Shown one piece after another: positions 63,335 through 64,000 of a stretch of 64,000 nucleotides of DNA. A program made the translations under genes and the position numbers. Under the pieces are notes generated by a model. It was given only the letters and a program-made list of their open reading frames with translations, did no database searches and was not told the origin of the DNA. The stretch lies in NCBI RefSeq assembly GCF_003286085.1, contig NW_020825379.1, positions 20,001 to 84,000 of the forward strand, given 5' to 3'. The DNA comes from Drosophila persimilis (taxonomy: Eukaryota > Arthropoda > Insecta > Diptera > Drosophilidae). Position 1 is the first letter of the stretch. Every line of letters starts with the position of its first letter.

Positions 63335-64000
63335 TTATACCCGATACTCAAAATGAGTATTGGGAGAAGGAAGTATTGAGTATTGAGAAGGAATCGTTTC
63401 CGACCCCATAAAGTATATATATTCTTGATCAGCATCAATAGCCGAGTCGATTGAGCCATGTCTGTCTGTCCGTCTGCCCGTCCGTCCGTCTGTCCGTCCG
63501 TCTGTCCGTCCCCTTCAGCGCCTAGTGCTCAAAGACTATAAGAGCTAGAGCAACGATGTTTTGGATCTAGACTTCTGTGATATGTCACTGCTACAAGAAT
63601 ATTTCAAAACTTTGCCCCGCCCACTTCCGTCCCCACAAAGGGCGAAAATCTGTGGCATCCACAATTTCGACGATACGAGAAAACTGAAAATCGCAGAATC
63701 GTAGAGGATGACTATATCTTTTAGAGTGCAAAATCTGATCCAGATCGTTTAATTATTATAGCCAGAATCAAGAAAACAATTTCATTCTTTCTCGCTCTGT
63801 CTCTCTAACACACAGGTTTCATGGTCGGTTTTGCCAATTGAAAAATATGAGTTCAAGGATCTCAGAACCCATAAGAGCTAGAGCAACCAAAGTTGGTATC
63901 CACACTCCTGTGATATCGGACCTTGAACGTTTTGTGTCAAAATTTCGCCACACCCCCTTCCGCCGCGGCAAAGGACGAAAATCTGGGGCATCCACAAATC
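63335..64000 (+). mobile_element. DINE-1-like module G, cut by the window edge
   Basis: Starts TTATACCCGATACTC and proceeds through the microsatellite core (about 63464-63512) and the first two internal subunits. The 3' part is outside the window. Confidence 0.88.

Larger units (their letters stand above)
50041..64000. repeat. Tandem array of about 2.35-kb units: DINE-like module plus gag cassette
   Basis: Modules start at 50775, 53126, 55478, 57395, 59915, 61054 and 63335. Spacings are 2351, 2352, 1917, 2520, 1139 and 2281. The standard unit is a module of about 1.1 kb and a cassette of about 1.25 kb. The 1917 unit has a deleted cassette. The 2520 interval has an enlarged module. The 1139 spacing is a module inserted into a cassette. 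Units are very similar over kilobases, so they were copied recently or homogenised by exchange. The array runs off the right edge. Confidence 0.93.

Overview
The window is a block of nested and rearranged transposable elements. No host gene, tRNA or rRNA gene could be supported. The elements point to a Drosophila genome. They include a 412/mdg1-like Gypsy family with an Arg/Gly/Asn-rich Gag tail, a Ty1/copia element with an initiator-tRNA-type primer site, several BEL/Pao lineages, and many DINE-1/INE-1-like (Helentron-related) modules with the typical TCCG/TCTG microsatellite core. Such density suggests pericentromeric, Y-linked or piRNA-cluster heterochromatin. That setting and the species are inference.

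Region 1 (1-16532) is a nest dated by target-site duplications (TSDs). A 412-like element, cut by the left window edge, carries a copia-like element (1693-15690, TSD AGTAG) in the end of its pol. That copia-like element carries an 8.6-kb env-bearing BEL element (1982-10571, TSD CTTAG) in its leader and a solo 412-like LTR (11083-11561, TSD AATT) in its gag. Region 2 (16533-24930) holds a deleted Pao-type element on the minus strand, two head-to-tail DINE-like modules, and a BEL element (BEL-2, minus) with one LTR and a Lys-type primer site.

Region 3 (24931-45768) holds BEL-5 (plus strand), damaged by a LINE fragment and split by a nearly whole BEL-3 (30023-37072, minus, TSD GTTCA). BEL-5 ends in an LTR next to a second, inverted 412-like copy (37880-41097). 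Then comes BEL-4 (41098-45768, minus), which has both LTRs but lost about 3 kb inside. Region 4 (45769-50040) contains two near-identical copies of a DINE/BEL-env junction fragment, a whole inverted DINE-like module, and a LINE RNase H fragment.

Region 5 (50041-64000, running off the right edge) is a tandem array of about 2.35-kb units. Each unit pairs a DINE-like module (about 1.1 kb, 14-bp perfect inverted repeats near its ends) with an oppositely oriented 'gag cassette' (about 1.25 kb) that encodes a retrotransposon Gag ending in a truncated zinc-knuckle region. One module (61054-62137) sits inside a gag cassette whose empty site is present in sister units. This defines the ends of the mobile module to within 3 bp.

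In element terms, gag makes the particle protein, and protease, RT, RNase H and integrase carry out processing, copying and insertion. Almost every copy is broken by frameshifts or deletions. The best preserved coding unit is the pol-env reading frame of BEL-1 (5233-9974). Homology calls were made by eye from motifs and by comparing copies within the window; no database search was run.
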